Below are positions 1 to 7,913 of a stretch of DNA of 64,000 nucleotides, in pieces. The notes under the pieces are model-generated. The model was not told where the DNA came from. It was given only the letters and a program-made list of their open reading frames with translations, and made no database searches. A program made the position numbers and the translations under genes. Location: NCBI RefSeq assembly GCF_024438035.1, contig NZ_JANFQF010000001.1, positions 124,001 to 188,000 on the forward strand, given 5' to 3'. Position 1 is the stretch's first letter, and each line of letters opens with the position of its first letter. This DNA comes from Rhodococcus tibetensis. Lineage in GTDB: Bacteria; Actinomycetota; Actinomycetes; Mycobacteriales; Mycobacteriaceae.

Positions 1-1
1 C

Positions 2-382
2 ACGGGTGCCGGATGTCACCTGGACGCGGAGATGATGCGCGATGCGCTGTCGGCACTCGATCCCGGTCCGAACTCCTTGTTGTTCATCGAGAACGTGGGA
101 AACCTGGTGTGCCCCGCCCTGTTCGACCTCGGGGAGCAGTCCCGGGTGGTGGTGATTTCCGTGACCGAGGGCACCGATAAGCCGCTGAAGTACCCGCACA
201 TGTTCGCGGCGGCGAACCTGGTGATCGTGAACAAGTCGGACTTGTTGCCGTACGTCGACTTCGACGTGGATCTCTGCACGAAGTATGCGCGATCGGTGAA
301 CCCCCATCTCGAGGCGATCGCTCTGTCCGCGACCACGGGACAGGGCATGCGGCAGTGGTACGACTGGATCGCGGCGCAGTAA
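2..382 (+). CDS. hypB: HypB, hydrogenase nickel-insertion GTPase (C-terminal part)
   Basis: HypB is the GTPase that, with HypA, delivers nickel to the [NiFe]-hydrogenase large subunit. Only the C-terminal part is present; the reading frame is open from base 2 and enters in the conserved [11 protein letters not shown] segment. The GTPase guanine-specificity motif appears as NKSDLLPY, and SATTGQGM follows near the end. The protein ends at a TAA, about 150 bases before the small-subunit start. Its place directly ahead of the structural genes suggests that hypA lies just outside the window. The family assignment is secure; the N-terminal P-loop and any histidine-rich stretch cannot be seen. Confidence 0.93.
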   Translation, partial: TGAGCHLDAEMMRDALSALDPGPNSLLFIENVGNLVCPALFDLGEQSRVVVISVTEGTDKPLKYPHMFAAANLVIVNKSDLLPYVDFDVDLCTKYARSVNPHLEAIALSATTGQGMRQWYDWIAAQ

Positions 383-420
383 CGCCCGGTGCGCGACTGG
401 CCCGAGGTGTCTGAGCGGCG

Positions 421-451
421 TTGACACACGAACGCCGAAAGGCGCTAAATA
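421..451 (+). promoter_or_regulatory. Candidate promoter of the hydrogenase operon
   Basis: A TTGACA hexamer (421-426) and TAAATA (446-451) are separated by 19 bases in the gap after hypB. A CGCC-GAAA-GGCG hairpin lies between them. The spacer is longer than ideal. If this promoter is real, transcription would begin near base 458, which favours the ATG at 533 over the GTG at 452 as the small-subunit start. Confidence 0.3.
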
Positions 452-532
452 GTGATTAGCGTCACACAGGTGGGCCGACGGTCGACCCCGGTGGCGACAG
501 GAGCCGTGTTCGGTTCCGGAAAGCGACCTGCT

Positions 533-1588
533 ATGCCGACACAGGAAGCAATCAACGCCGAGGAAACCCTGATTCACGTGTTGTGGATCAACGCGGGACT
601 CAGCTGCGACGGGGATTCGGTGGCATTGACCGCTGCCACTCAGCCCAGTGTCGAGGAGATCGCGCTGGGCGCGCTGCCGGGCCTGCCGAAGGTGGCCGTG
701 CACTGGCCGCTGATCGACTTCGAATGTGGGCCCGAGGGTGGCGCCGACGATTTCATCGAGTGGTTCTGGAAGGCCGACCGCGGCGAGCTGGAACCCTTCG
801 TGCTGGTCGTCGAGGGCTCCATCCCCAACGAGCAACTTCACGACGAGGGGTATTGGTGCGGCTTCGGAAACAACCCGGAGACCGGTCAGCCCGTCACGAC
901 GAGTGAGTGGCTCGACAAGCTGGCCCCCAAGGCGACGGCGATCGTGGCTGCCGGTACGTGCGCGACGTACGGCGGTATCCACGCGATGGCCGGCAACCCG
1001 ACGGGTGCCATGGGCGTCCCCGATTACCTCGGCTGGGATTGGAAATCGAAGGCGGGTATTCCGATCGTGTGTGTACCCGGTTGCCCGATCCAACCGGACA
1101 ATTTGTCCGAGACGTTGACCTATCTGCTGTACATGGCCACCGAACAGGCGCCGATGATTCCGCTCGACGACGCCTTGCGGCCGCAGTGGCTGTTCGGAAT
1201 GACGGTCCACGAAGGCTGTGACCGGGCCGGGTACTACGAGCAGGGCGACTTCGCAACGGAGTACGGCTCGCCCAAGTGCATCGTCAAGCTCGGCTGCTGG
1301 GGCCCTGTCGTCAAGTGCAACGTTCCCAAGCGTGGGTGGATCAACGGTGTGGGTGGCTGCCCGAACGTGGGCGGAATCTGCATCGGGTGCACGATGCCGG
1401 GATTCCCGGACAAGTTCATGCCGTTCATGGACGAGCCGCCCGGCGGAAGACTGTCCACGACCGCATCCGGTCTGTACGGCTCCGCGATCCGCAGTCTGCG
1501 CAGAATTACCAAGAACACCTTGGACAAAGAGCCGCAGTGGCGTAGCCGCGGCACGAAATTGACCACAGGCGCCACTCGCACCTGGTAG
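533..1588 (+). CDS. hhyS: [NiFe]-hydrogenase small subunit, group 1h (actinobacterial type)
   Basis: This is the electron-transfer subunit carrying the iron-sulfur clusters of the high-affinity hydrogenase that scavenges atmospheric H2. The diagnostic start ETLIHVLWINAGLSCDGDS is present; Asp26 after Cys25 matches the three-Cys/one-Asp proximal cluster known for actinobacterial-type hydrogenases. Further cluster ligands lie in GTCATYGG, CVPGCPIQ and a Cys-rich C-terminal third containing NVGGICIGCTMPGF. No Tat signal or C-terminal membrane anchor is visible, as expected for this group. I chose the ATG at 533 (351 aa) because it follows GGAAAG and gives the short N-terminus usual for the family; a GTG at 452 would add 27 residues and overlap the candidate promoter. 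The large subunit follows 29 bases later. Confidence 0.95.
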   Translation: MPTQEAINAEETLIHVLWINAGLSCDGDSVALTAATQPSVEEIALGALPGLPKVAVHWPLIDFECGPEGGADDFIEWFWKADRGELEPFVLVVEGSIPNEQLHDEGYWCGFGNNPETGQPVTTSEWLDKLAPKATAIVAAGTCATYGGIHAMAGNPTGAMGVPDYLGWDWKSKAGIPIVCVPGCPIQPDNLSETLTYLLYMATEQAPMIPLDDALRPQWLFGMTVHEGCDRAGYYEQGDFATEYGSPKCIVKLGCWGPVVKCNVPKRGWINGVGGCPNVGGICIGCTMPGFPDKFMPFMDEPPGGRLSTTASGLYGSAIRSLRRITKNTLDKEPQWRSRGTKLTTGATRTW

Positions 1589-1617
1589 CCCAGTTCGGGC
1601 CTCTGAGAGGTACGTCG

Positions 1618-3411
1618 ATGACAACGATCATTCCGGATCCTTCGCACAAGACGGAAACCGATGGCCTGGTGGAGATGGCGTGGGATCCGATCACACGCAT
1701 CGTCGGCAGCCTGGGTATCTACACGAAGATCGACTTCAAGCAGAAGGAAGTCGTGGAGTGCCACAGCACGTCTTCGATTTTCCGTGGCTACTCGATCTTC
1801 ATGAAGGGAAAAGATCCGCGCGACGCCCACTTCATCACCAGCCGCATCTGCGGTATCTGCGGCGACAACCACGCCACGTGTTCGTGTTATGCCCAGAACA
1901 TGGCGTACGGGGTGCAGCCGCCGCATATCGGCGAGTGGATCGTCAATCTCGGTGAAGCAGCGGAATACATGTTCGACCACAACATCTTCCAGGAAAACCT
2001 GGTCGGTGTGGACTTCTGCGAGAAGATGGTCTCGGAGACGAATCCCGGGGTGCTCGCGCAGGCGGAGAACACTCCGGCGCCGCACGCCGGCGACCACGGT
2101 TACCGGACCATCGCCGATATCATGCGATCGCTCAACCCGTTCACCGGCGAGTTCTACCGGGAGGCGCTCCAGGTCAGCCGCTGGACGCGGGAAATGTTCT
2201 GCCTGATGGAAGGCCGGCACGTTCACCCGTCCACGCTGTATCCGGGTGGTGTGGGCACGTCGGCGACGGTCCAGTTGATGACCGACTACATGTCTCGCCT
2301 GATGCGCTACGTCGAATTCATGAAGAAGGTCGTCCCCATGCATGACGACCTGTTCGACTTCTTCTACGAGGCGATTCCGGGATACGAGAACGTCGGACTC
2401 CGTCGCACCCTGCTCGGCTGTTGGGGCTCGTTCCAGGATCCGGCGGTGTGCAATTTCGAGTACAAGGACATGGAGAGTTGGGGCCGGTCCATGTTCGTCA
2501 CACCGGGCGTCGTGGTGGACGGCAAACTGGTGACGACCTCGCTCGTGGACATCAACCTCGGTATCCGCATCCTCCTGGGCAGTTCGTACTACGACGACTG
2601 GACCGACCAGGAGATGTTCGTGAAGAACGATCCGCTCGGGAACCCGGTCGACCGCAGGCATCCGTGGAACCAGCACACCAACCCGCATCCGCAGAAGCGG
2701 GACATGGACGAGAAGTACAGCTGGGTGATGTCGCCGCGATGGTACGACGGCAAGGACTATCTGGCCCTCGACACCGGTGGCGGTCCGTTGGCCCGACTCT
2801 GGAGTACCGCTCTGGCACAGTTGGTGGATGTCGGCTACGTGCAGTCGACGGGCCACAGCGTGAAGATCAACCTGCCGAAGACTGCCCTGAAGGGCCCGGT
2901 CGAGCTGGAGTGGCACATTCCGCGGCACGGCAGTAACACGATCGAACGGAACCGTGCAAGGAGCTACTTCCAGGCTTACGCGGCGGCGTGTGCCTTGCAT
3001 TTCGCCGAGAAGGCACTGGCCGAGATCCGGGCCGGGCACACCAAGACCTGGGAGAAGTTCGACGTCCCCGACGAGGGAATCGGATGTGGATTCACGGAGG
3101 CCGTGCGCGGAGTTCTCTCACACCACATGGTGATTCGTGACGGCAAGATCGCGAACTACCATCCGTATCCCCCGACACCGTGGAACGCCAATCCCCGGGA
3201 CAGCTACGGAACGCCCGGACCCTACGAGGATGCGGTGCAGAAGTCGCCCATCTTCGAGGAGAACGACCGGGACCACTTCAAAGGCATCGACATCATGCGG
3301 ACCGTCCGCAGTTTCGATCCGTGCCTGCCGTGTGGTGTTCACATGTACCTGGGTGAGGGAAAGACGCTGGAGAAGTTGCATTCGCCCACCCAGTCCGTGA
3401 CCGGCGAGTGA
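1618..3411 (+). CDS. hhyL: [NiFe]-hydrogenase large subunit, group 1h
   Basis: This is the catalytic subunit holding the NiFe(CN)2CO centre (597 aa). The N-terminal ligand motif is RICGICGDNH (Cys78 and Cys81) and the C-terminal one is DPCLPCGVH (Cys569 and Cys572, His575). A 22-residue extension follows His575, so the protein is made as a precursor cleaved by a dedicated endopeptidase; the candidate protease is encoded at 7124. It is cotranscribed with hhyS and with hhyE 10 bases downstream. Group 1h enzymes oxidise H2 at trace concentrations and feed the respiratory chain, mainly during starvation; that role is family knowledge rather than something the sequence shows. Confidence 0.97.
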   Translation: MTTIIPDPSHKTETDGLVEMAWDPITRIVGSLGIYTKIDFKQKEVVECHSTSSIFRGYSIFMKGKDPRDAHFITSRICGICGDNHATCSCYAQNMAYGVQPPHIGEWIVNLGEAAEYMFDHNIFQENLVGVDFCEKMVSETNPGVLAQAENTPAPHAGDHGYRTIADIMRSLNPFTGEFYREALQVSRWTREMFCLMEGRHVHPSTLYPGGVGTSATVQLMTDYMSRLMRYVEFMKKVVPMHDDLFDFFYEAIPGYENVGLRRTLLGCWGSFQDPAVCNFEYKDMESWGRSMFVTPGVVVDGKLVTTSLVDINLGIRILLGSSYYDDWTDQEMFVKNDPLGNPVDRRHPWNQHTNPHPQKRDMDEKYSWVMSPRWYDGKDYLALDTGGGPLARLWSTALAQLVDVGYVQSTGHSVKINLPKTALKGPVELEWHIPRHGSNTIERNRARSYFQAYAAACALHFAEKALAEIRAGHTKTWEKFDVPDEGIGCGFTEAVRGVLSHHMVIRDGKIANYHPYPPTPWNANPRDSYGTPGPYEDAVQKSPIFEENDRDHFKGIDIMRTVRSFDPCLPCGVHMYLGEGKTLEKLHSPTQSVTGE

Positions 3412-3421
3412 CGAGGCAGGC

Positions 3422-4339
3422 ATGGAGGAGGGTGGAGTAGACGGCCCCGATCGTTGGCGGAGCGCCGGCGAAAGGATCGACGCCCTCCTGGATGCCAGTT
3501 CGGCGGGTGGCGCGGTTGCCCGAGAACGTGCCGAGCAACTCGTCCGGGAGGTCGTCGAGCTGTACGGCGCCGGCCTGCAGCGGGTGCTCGAGATCGTCGC
3601 CCAGCAGGACGGCGCACTGGTCGACCGGCTCGCCGCCGACGAACTCGTCGCCAGCCTGCTGTTGGTCAACGGTCTGCACCCTCACGACGTCGAGACGAGG
3701 GTGGCCACAGCGCTGGACAGTGTGCGTCCGTATCTCGGTTCGCACGGCGGTGATGTCGAATTGCTCGGTGTCGCCGAGGGAGTGGTGCAGTTGCGTTTGA
3801 CGGGCAGTTGCCAGAGCTGCCCGTCTTCAGCGGTGACTTTGGAACTCGCCGTCAAGGATGCCGTGTTCGCCGCCGCGCCCGAGACGGTCGACATCGAAGT
3901 GGTCGGCGCGAAACCCGAGGCCGGGTCCGGGCTGATCGCGACGGAGTCGTTGTTCTCGCACGTTCATGCTCAGGAGTCGGGAACCGGGGCGTGGGTGTCG
4001 GCGCCCGACATCGCTGACCTCGCGTCGGGGGAGGTCGGCGGGTTCTCGCTCGCGGGGTTGCCGGTGCTGGTCTGCCGGATCGGGGAGCAGCTGTTCGCGT
4101 TCCGTGACCGCTGCGCGGCATGCACCAACTCGCTGGCCGGGGCCACCCTGCAGCGGCGCGCCGGCGGCAAGGTCGGAGACGCCGTGCTCCGCTGCCCCAC
4201 GTGCCGAGCACATTTCGATCCCCGGGGCGCAGGAAGGCGACTCGACGGTGACCCCGAGGCCGAATCCCTCGCTCCATTGCCGGTTCTGGTACGCGACGGC
4301 GTGGTCTCCGTGGCGGTACCAGCCGCGGAGGTGGCGTGA
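3422..4339 (+). CDS. hhyE: NifU-domain / Rieske-like iron-sulfur protein of the hydrogenase operon
   Basis: This 305-aa protein has three parts: a helical N-terminus (1-95), an NifU C-terminal-type domain (about 96-165, Cys130-x2-Cys133), and a Rieske-fold-like domain (about 190-300). The last domain aligns with the Rieske boxes, but both histidine ligands are missing: box 1 reads CAAC (Cys231, Cys234) and box 2 reads CPTCRAHFD (Cys258, Cys261, His264). It therefore offers four cysteines instead of two Cys plus two His. It corresponds in position to the HhyE-type proteins proposed to carry electrons from the hydrogenase; a role in cluster assembly is an alternative. It overlaps the next gene by TGATG. 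Confidence 0.82.
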   Translation: MEEGGVDGPDRWRSAGERIDALLDASSAGGAVARERAEQLVREVVELYGAGLQRVLEIVAQQDGALVDRLAADELVASLLLVNGLHPHDVETRVATALDSVRPYLGSHGGDVELLGVAEGVVQLRLTGSCQSCPSSAVTLELAVKDAVFAAAPETVDIEVVGAKPEAGSGLIATESLFSHVHAQESGTGAWVSAPDIADLASGEVGGFSLAGLPVLVCRIGEQLFAFRDRCAACTNSLAGATLQRRAGGKVGDAVLRCPTCRAHFDPRGAGRRLDGDPEAESLAPLPVLVRDGVVSVAVPAAEVA

Positions 4340-4980
4340 TGGGTGCGTCCGGAAAAGGGTTGAGAATTCTGCAGCGCATCGCCTCCGAACGTCCGCGGAT
4401 CATGGAAGGCGAACGGTGTGACATGTGCGCCGTCCCGATCGCCGACGCGCACCAGCACGTGGTGAATGTGGCGGAACGACACCTGATGTGCGTGTGCCGT
4501 GGATGCTATCTGCTGTTCACCGACGAAGCGGCGGAGCTACGTTTCCGTGCGGTCCCCGATCGCTATCTGTCCTTCCCGAACTTCGCACTGGCACCGGGTC
4601 GCTGGGACGAACTGGAGATTCCGGTGGGGCTCGCATTCGTGTTCCGGAACTCCGCCCTGGGCAGGACGATCGCGTTCTATCCCGGACCGGCCGGAGCGAC
4701 CGAATCGGAACTTCCTCTCGCCGCCTGGGACGACGTGCTCGCCGCCAACCCGGCGCTCACCCAGCTTTCGGCCGATACCGAGGCGCTGTTGTTGCGAGTA
4801 CCAGAGCGCGGCGGCGAGCCCGAGTGTTTTCTCGTCCCGATCGACGCCTGCTACCAACTGGTGGGGGAGCTTCGGCGGCTGTGGCGAGGTTTCGACGGCG
4901 GGCAGGATGCCCGCCGCGCCATCGAGACGTTCTTCGACACGGTGCGGGCGCGTAGTCGCGTCGCGAAGGAGCCGTCGTGA
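4339..4980 (+). CDS. Hydrogenase-associated protein, DUF5947-like
   Basis: This uncharacterised protein of 213 aa (ATG start overlapping the previous stop; a GTG at 4336 adds one residue) has a metal-site-like cysteine pattern near the N-terminus: CDMC around residues 28-31, then CVCRGC some 25 residues later. The remainder looks globular and soluble with no membrane segment. I recognise it as resembling DUF5947, which I associate with actinobacterial hydrogenase operons. The tight overlaps on both sides imply translational coupling with hhyE and the next gene, so assembly of, or electron transfer from, the hydrogenase is the natural guess. The function is unknown. Confidence 0.75.
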   Translation: MGASGKGLRILQRIASERPRIMEGERCDMCAVPIADAHQHVVNVAERHLMCVCRGCYLLFTDEAAELRFRAVPDRYLSFPNFALAPGRWDELEIPVGLAFVFRNSALGRTIAFYPGPAGATESELPLAAWDDVLAANPALTQLSADTEALLLRVPERGGEPECFLVPIDACYQLVGELRRLWRGFDGGQDARRAIETFFDTVRARSRVAKEPS

Positions 4981-5624
4981 CCGAGCTGTCGTTCGACGTC
5001 GTGGAGGTGCTCCCCGAACCGTACGCCGTAGTCCCCAATCTCACTGCGCGCCTGCGGGTGGCGGAGACGACGGGTGCCGTCGTGCATGCCATGGCCGTCC
5101 GGTGTCAAGTGCGTCTCGATCCGCAGCGCCGCCGGTACACCGACAAGGAGGCCGAAGGGTTGCTCGACCTGTTCGGTCCGCGGGCGCGGTGGACAACCAC
5201 CTTGAAGCCCTTCCAGTGGATGGAGACCAGCACGGTGGCCCAGGGTTTCACCGGGTCGACCGTGGTGGACCTTCCTCTTCCGTGTACCTACGACTTCGAG
5301 GTGACGGCATCGAAGTACCTACACGCTCTCGAGGACGCAGGATCGCCGATCCCGATGACGTTCTTGTTCAGCGGCACCGTTTTCACCCGGGGAGTTGCCG
5401 GATTCGGTGTGGAGCGGATTCCCTGGGACCGGGAGGCCACCTACGAACTGCCGGTGACCGTCTGGCGGGACCTCGTCCAGGCGCATTACCCGAACACGGG
5501 CTGGCTACGCCTCGACCAGGACACGCTTGCGGCGCTCGCACGGTACAAGTCGGCGCACGGTCTGATCGGGATGGACGTCGCCGTCTCGGACCTGCTGCAG
5601 GGAGCCGGGGAGGTGATCGCGTGA
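4977..5624 (+). CDS. Hydrogenase-associated protein, DUF6084-like
   Basis: This 215-aa protein starts with GTG overlapping the preceding TGA by four bases. It is soluble, with a beta-rich pattern and many aromatic residues, and has no Cys-rich motif or signal peptide. I recognise it as DUF6084-like; no activity is known to me. It is the second of four consecutive coupled genes of unknown function between the iron-sulfur protein and the maturation protease. Conservation of this order in other group 1h operons is my expectation, not something I could test here. Confidence 0.72.
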   Translation: MTELSFDVVEVLPEPYAVVPNLTARLRVAETTGAVVHAMAVRCQVRLDPQRRRYTDKEAEGLLDLFGPRARWTTTLKPFQWMETSTVAQGFTGSTVVDLPLPCTYDFEVTASKYLHALEDAGSPIPMTFLFSGTVFTRGVAGFGVERIPWDREATYELPVTVWRDLVQAHYPNTGWLRLDQDTLAALARYKSAHGLIGMDVAVSDLLQGAGEVIA

Positions 5625-7000
5625 TCTCCCCGGCGTCCCTGCAGCGCGTGCGTGCCGTCGCGGACGCAGTGCTCTACGAGGGCTACCTGCTCTACCCGTA
5701 TCGTGCGAGTTCGTCGAAGAACCAGTCTCGATGGCAATTCGGGGTAGTGGGCCCACCGGGAGCGGTGGACGCCGGCGTCGGCGAGGAATCTACGATGTCC
5801 TGTTCGACGTTGTTGCGGGCGGCCGGGGATGCGGCCGTCGGCATCACCCTTCGGTTCCTGCAGCTTCAGGTGCGGGGCGTGGAGCGGGTAACGGATGCAG
5901 CGGGAGCCGAGTTTTCTCCCGTCGACGAACTGACGGTCGACGGGACCAGTTGGATCAGTTGGGACGAGGCCGTAGAGCGTGAATTCGACCTGGGCGCAGT
6001 GGGTCTCGGCGAGAGTGCGGGTGGCCGCCGTCTCGACGTCCAGGTCGATGGGGGTTCCGCGGTGGAGGAGCTTCGTGCTGCGGACGGGTCGCTCGCAGGT
6101 CGAGTGGTGCGTACCCGGTGGCCGGCGCACGCCGTCGTGACGGTGAAGTGCGAGGACAGTGACGGGTTCACCCGGCTTCGGCTCGAGGTGGAGAACGTCA
6201 CTGCCACCGAGTCCGGTCTGAACCGGGACTGCGCCATCCGGCAGTCGCTGATCGGTGCTCATCTGATACTCGCGGCAGAGGGCACGGAGTTCGTGTCGCT
6301 ACTCGAACCCCCGGCTGAGGCCGAGCACCTGGCGTCCGCATGCGAACAGCACCGGTGCTATCCCGTACTCGCCGGCCTCCCGGGTGAAACAGACCTCGTG
6401 CTGGCGTCACCGATCATCTTGTACGACCACCCGGAGATTGCGGAACAGAGTGACGGTGCGCTGTTCGATGCCACCGAGATCGACGAGATCCTCACTCTCC
6501 GCATCATGACTCTCACCGAGGAAGAGAAGCGACAGGCCCGGGCCACCGACCCGCTGGCGGCGCAGATCATCGACCGCTGCGACGAGATGTCGCCGTCGAC
6601 GCTCGCACAGATGCACGGCATCCTGCGGAATCCGCATCTGCCGGACATGGGTCTCGTCCCGGAACTGACCGATGACGTGCCATGGTGGGATCCGGAGGCG
6701 GATACCGCGGTCCGGCCGGACGTCGACGGGGTGATCGTCGACGGCGTGCGGGTCACCAACGGCAGCGTGGTGCGTCTCCACCCGTCGCGTCGCGCCGACG
6801 CCCAGGATTTGTTCTTCGCCGGGCAACTCGCCCGGGTCGTGACCGTCCACGCCGACGTGGACGGTGACACCCATATCGGCGTCGTGCTGCAGGACGACCC
6901 GGCGTCGGACATGCACGAGTGGTACGGACGGTATCTGTACTTCGCCCCCGATGAGGTGGAGCCCATATCGACGGACACCGGAAAGGATGAACAGTCATGA
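5621..7000 (+). CDS. Hydrogenase-operon protein of unknown function (459 aa)
   Basis: The GTG at 5621 overlaps the previous stop and gives 459 aa; the frame is open further upstream, but that part lies inside other genes. The N-terminal two thirds (about 1-340) read as a soluble domain with the segment YEGYLLYPYRASSSKNQ near the start. The C-terminal 110 residues form a separate beta-rich domain ending in HEWYGRYLYFAPDEVEP. No catalytic motif is recognisable. It overlaps the 39-residue membrane protein gene by four bases. It belongs to the coupled hydrogenase accessory block; I cannot assign a reaction. Confidence 0.72.
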   Translation: MISPASLQRVRAVADAVLYEGYLLYPYRASSSKNQSRWQFGVVGPPGAVDAGVGEESTMSCSTLLRAAGDAAVGITLRFLQLQVRGVERVTDAAGAEFSPVDELTVDGTSWISWDEAVEREFDLGAVGLGESAGGRRLDVQVDGGSAVEELRAADGSLAGRVVRTRWPAHAVVTVKCEDSDGFTRLRLEVENVTATESGLNRDCAIRQSLIGAHLILAAEGTEFVSLLEPPAEAEHLASACEQHRCYPVLAGLPGETDLVLASPIILYDHPEIAEQSDGALFDATEIDEILTLRIMTLTEEEKRQARATDPLAAQIIDRCDEMSPSTLAQMHGILRNPHLPDMGLVPELTDDVPWWDPEADTAVRPDVDGVIVDGVRVTNGSVVRLHPSRRADAQDLFFAGQLARVVTVHADVDGDTHIGVVLQDDPASDMHEWYGRYLYFAPDEVEPISTDTGKDEQS

Positions 7001-7116
7001 AGGTTCTCGGAGAGGTCACCACGGCCGCGTTGGCGATGCTGGCGGTTGCCGGCGTCGTGGCGGCGGTTGTCTCGCTACCTGACATCAAGCGGTATATGCG
7101 TATCCGGCAGATGTAG
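6997..7116 (+). CDS. 39-residue single-helix membrane protein (DUF6893-like)
   Basis: A 40-codon frame begins with ATG overlapping the upstream TGA by four bases and ends in TAG seven bases before the next start. The protein has a short polar start (MKVLGEVTTAA), one hydrophobic helix of about 20 residues rich in Ala, Val and Leu, and a basic tail (DIKRYMRIRQM), giving a predicted inner-membrane single-pass topology with the basic end inside. It resembles the DUF6893 small proteins. Position and coupling suggest a membrane anchor or adaptor for the otherwise soluble hydrogenase, but this is inference. Confidence 0.7.
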   Translation: MKVLGEVTTAALAMLAVAGVVAAVVSLPDIKRYMRIRQM

Positions 7117-7123
7117 GTGTTCC

Positions 7124-7630
7124 ATGACGGTGGACAGGCGAGTTCTTGTTGCCGGGGTGGGCAATATCTTCTTCGGAGACGACGGGTTCGGCCCCGAAGT
7201 GCTGCGTGGTGTCGCGGCCAGGTCATTGCCGCCGGGTGTCCGCGCTGTCGACTTCGGCATTCGGGGAACGCATCTGGCCTACGAACTGCTCGACGGGTGG
7301 GGTGCTCTACTCCTCGTCGATGCCGTTCCGAATCGCGGTGCTCCCGGCGCGCTGAGTGCCGTCGAAGTGCAGGCCGACTCGGTTCCGGCTGCCCCCCTCG
7401 ACGCGCACAGCATGGATCCCGGCGCCGTCTTCGCGAGCCTGCATGCGCTGGGCGGCGCCCTCCCGCGCACGGTGGTGCTCGGTTGTCAGGTCGAGAACAC
7501 CGAGGAGGGCATCGGACTGTCGGCACCTGTCCAAGCCGCCGTGGGGCCTGCCGTCGACGCGGTGTTCGACGTTGTGGACCAACTACTGAACGTCGGTGCC
7601 GCCCTGCAAGCGGAGGGGAAGGAGGGTTGA
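7124..7630 (+). CDS. [NiFe]-hydrogenase maturation endopeptidase (HycI/HupD family)
   Basis: This 168-aa peptidase family removes the C-terminal extension of the hydrogenase large subunit after nickel insertion. The typical start VLVAGVGNIFFGDDGFGPEV is present with the family Glu/Asp metal ligands, and the usual length matches. The ATG at 7124 follows GTAGGTGTT and the first residues align with the family; longer in-frame starts lie in the previous gene. Its place directly before hypC and in the same operon as hhyL makes HhyL, with its 22-residue tail, the likely substrate. Confidence 0.92.
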   Translation: MTVDRRVLVAGVGNIFFGDDGFGPEVLRGVAARSLPPGVRAVDFGIRGTHLAYELLDGWGALLLVDAVPNRGAPGALSAVEVQADSVPAAPLDAHSMDPGAVFASLHALGGALPRTVVLGCQVENTEEGIGLSAPVQAAVGPAVDAVFDVVDQLLNVGAALQAEGKEG

Positions 7631-7633
7631 ATC

Positions 7634-7894
7634 ATGTGTCTCGGTATTCCCGGCCGTGTGGTGCGCATGCTCGAGGGGTACGGCAACCAGTTGGCTCTCG
7701 TCGATGTGGTCGGTGAGGAGCGGCGCGTGAACATCGGCATGCTCGACGACGATGTGCACCTGGGGCCAGGCGACTGGATCGTGATCCACATGGGGTTCGC
7801 CATGGAAAAGGTCGACGAAGCCGGCGCCGAGAAGGCGATGGCCGGACTCGAGCTGATGGGGCGAGCCCGGACCGCCGACGCCGGCCAGAAGTAA
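7634..7894 (+). CDS. hypC: HypC/HupF-family hydrogenase maturation chaperone (copy 1)
   Basis: This 86-aa HypC begins MCLGIPGRVV; Cys2, exposed after Met removal, binds the Fe(CN)2CO intermediate with HypD and hands it to the large subunit. It is the last gene of the structural operon, three bases after the protease gene. A second hypC lies in the hyp operon at 27671, with clearly different sequence after the first ten residues (a longer insertion and a TADAGQK tail here). The copy beside the structural genes is the better candidate for a chaperone dedicated to HhyL. Confidence 0.95.
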   Translation: MCLGIPGRVVRMLEGYGNQLALVDVVGEERRVNIGMLDDDVHLGPGDWIVIHMGFAMEKVDEAGAEKAMAGLELMGRARTADAGQK

Positions 7895-7913
7895 AAGACC
7901 TCCTCTTCCGGTG

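Noticed and set aside
432-443. CGCC-GAAA-GGCG hairpin after hypB as a terminator or riboswitch
   Set aside because: Only four base pairs and no tail; it also falls between the candidate -35 and -10 hexamers.
1234-3039. A 601-codon open frame on the - strand across the hydrogenase subunits
   Set aside because: It is antisense to hhyS and hhyL with His/Arg-rich low-complexity translation and no start signal; a codon shadow.
4499-5620. Upstream extension of the 459-aa hydrogenase-operon protein
   Set aside because: The frame is open, but this part overlaps two genes with better coding character; the GTG at 5621 overlaps the previous stop in the way seen throughout this operon.
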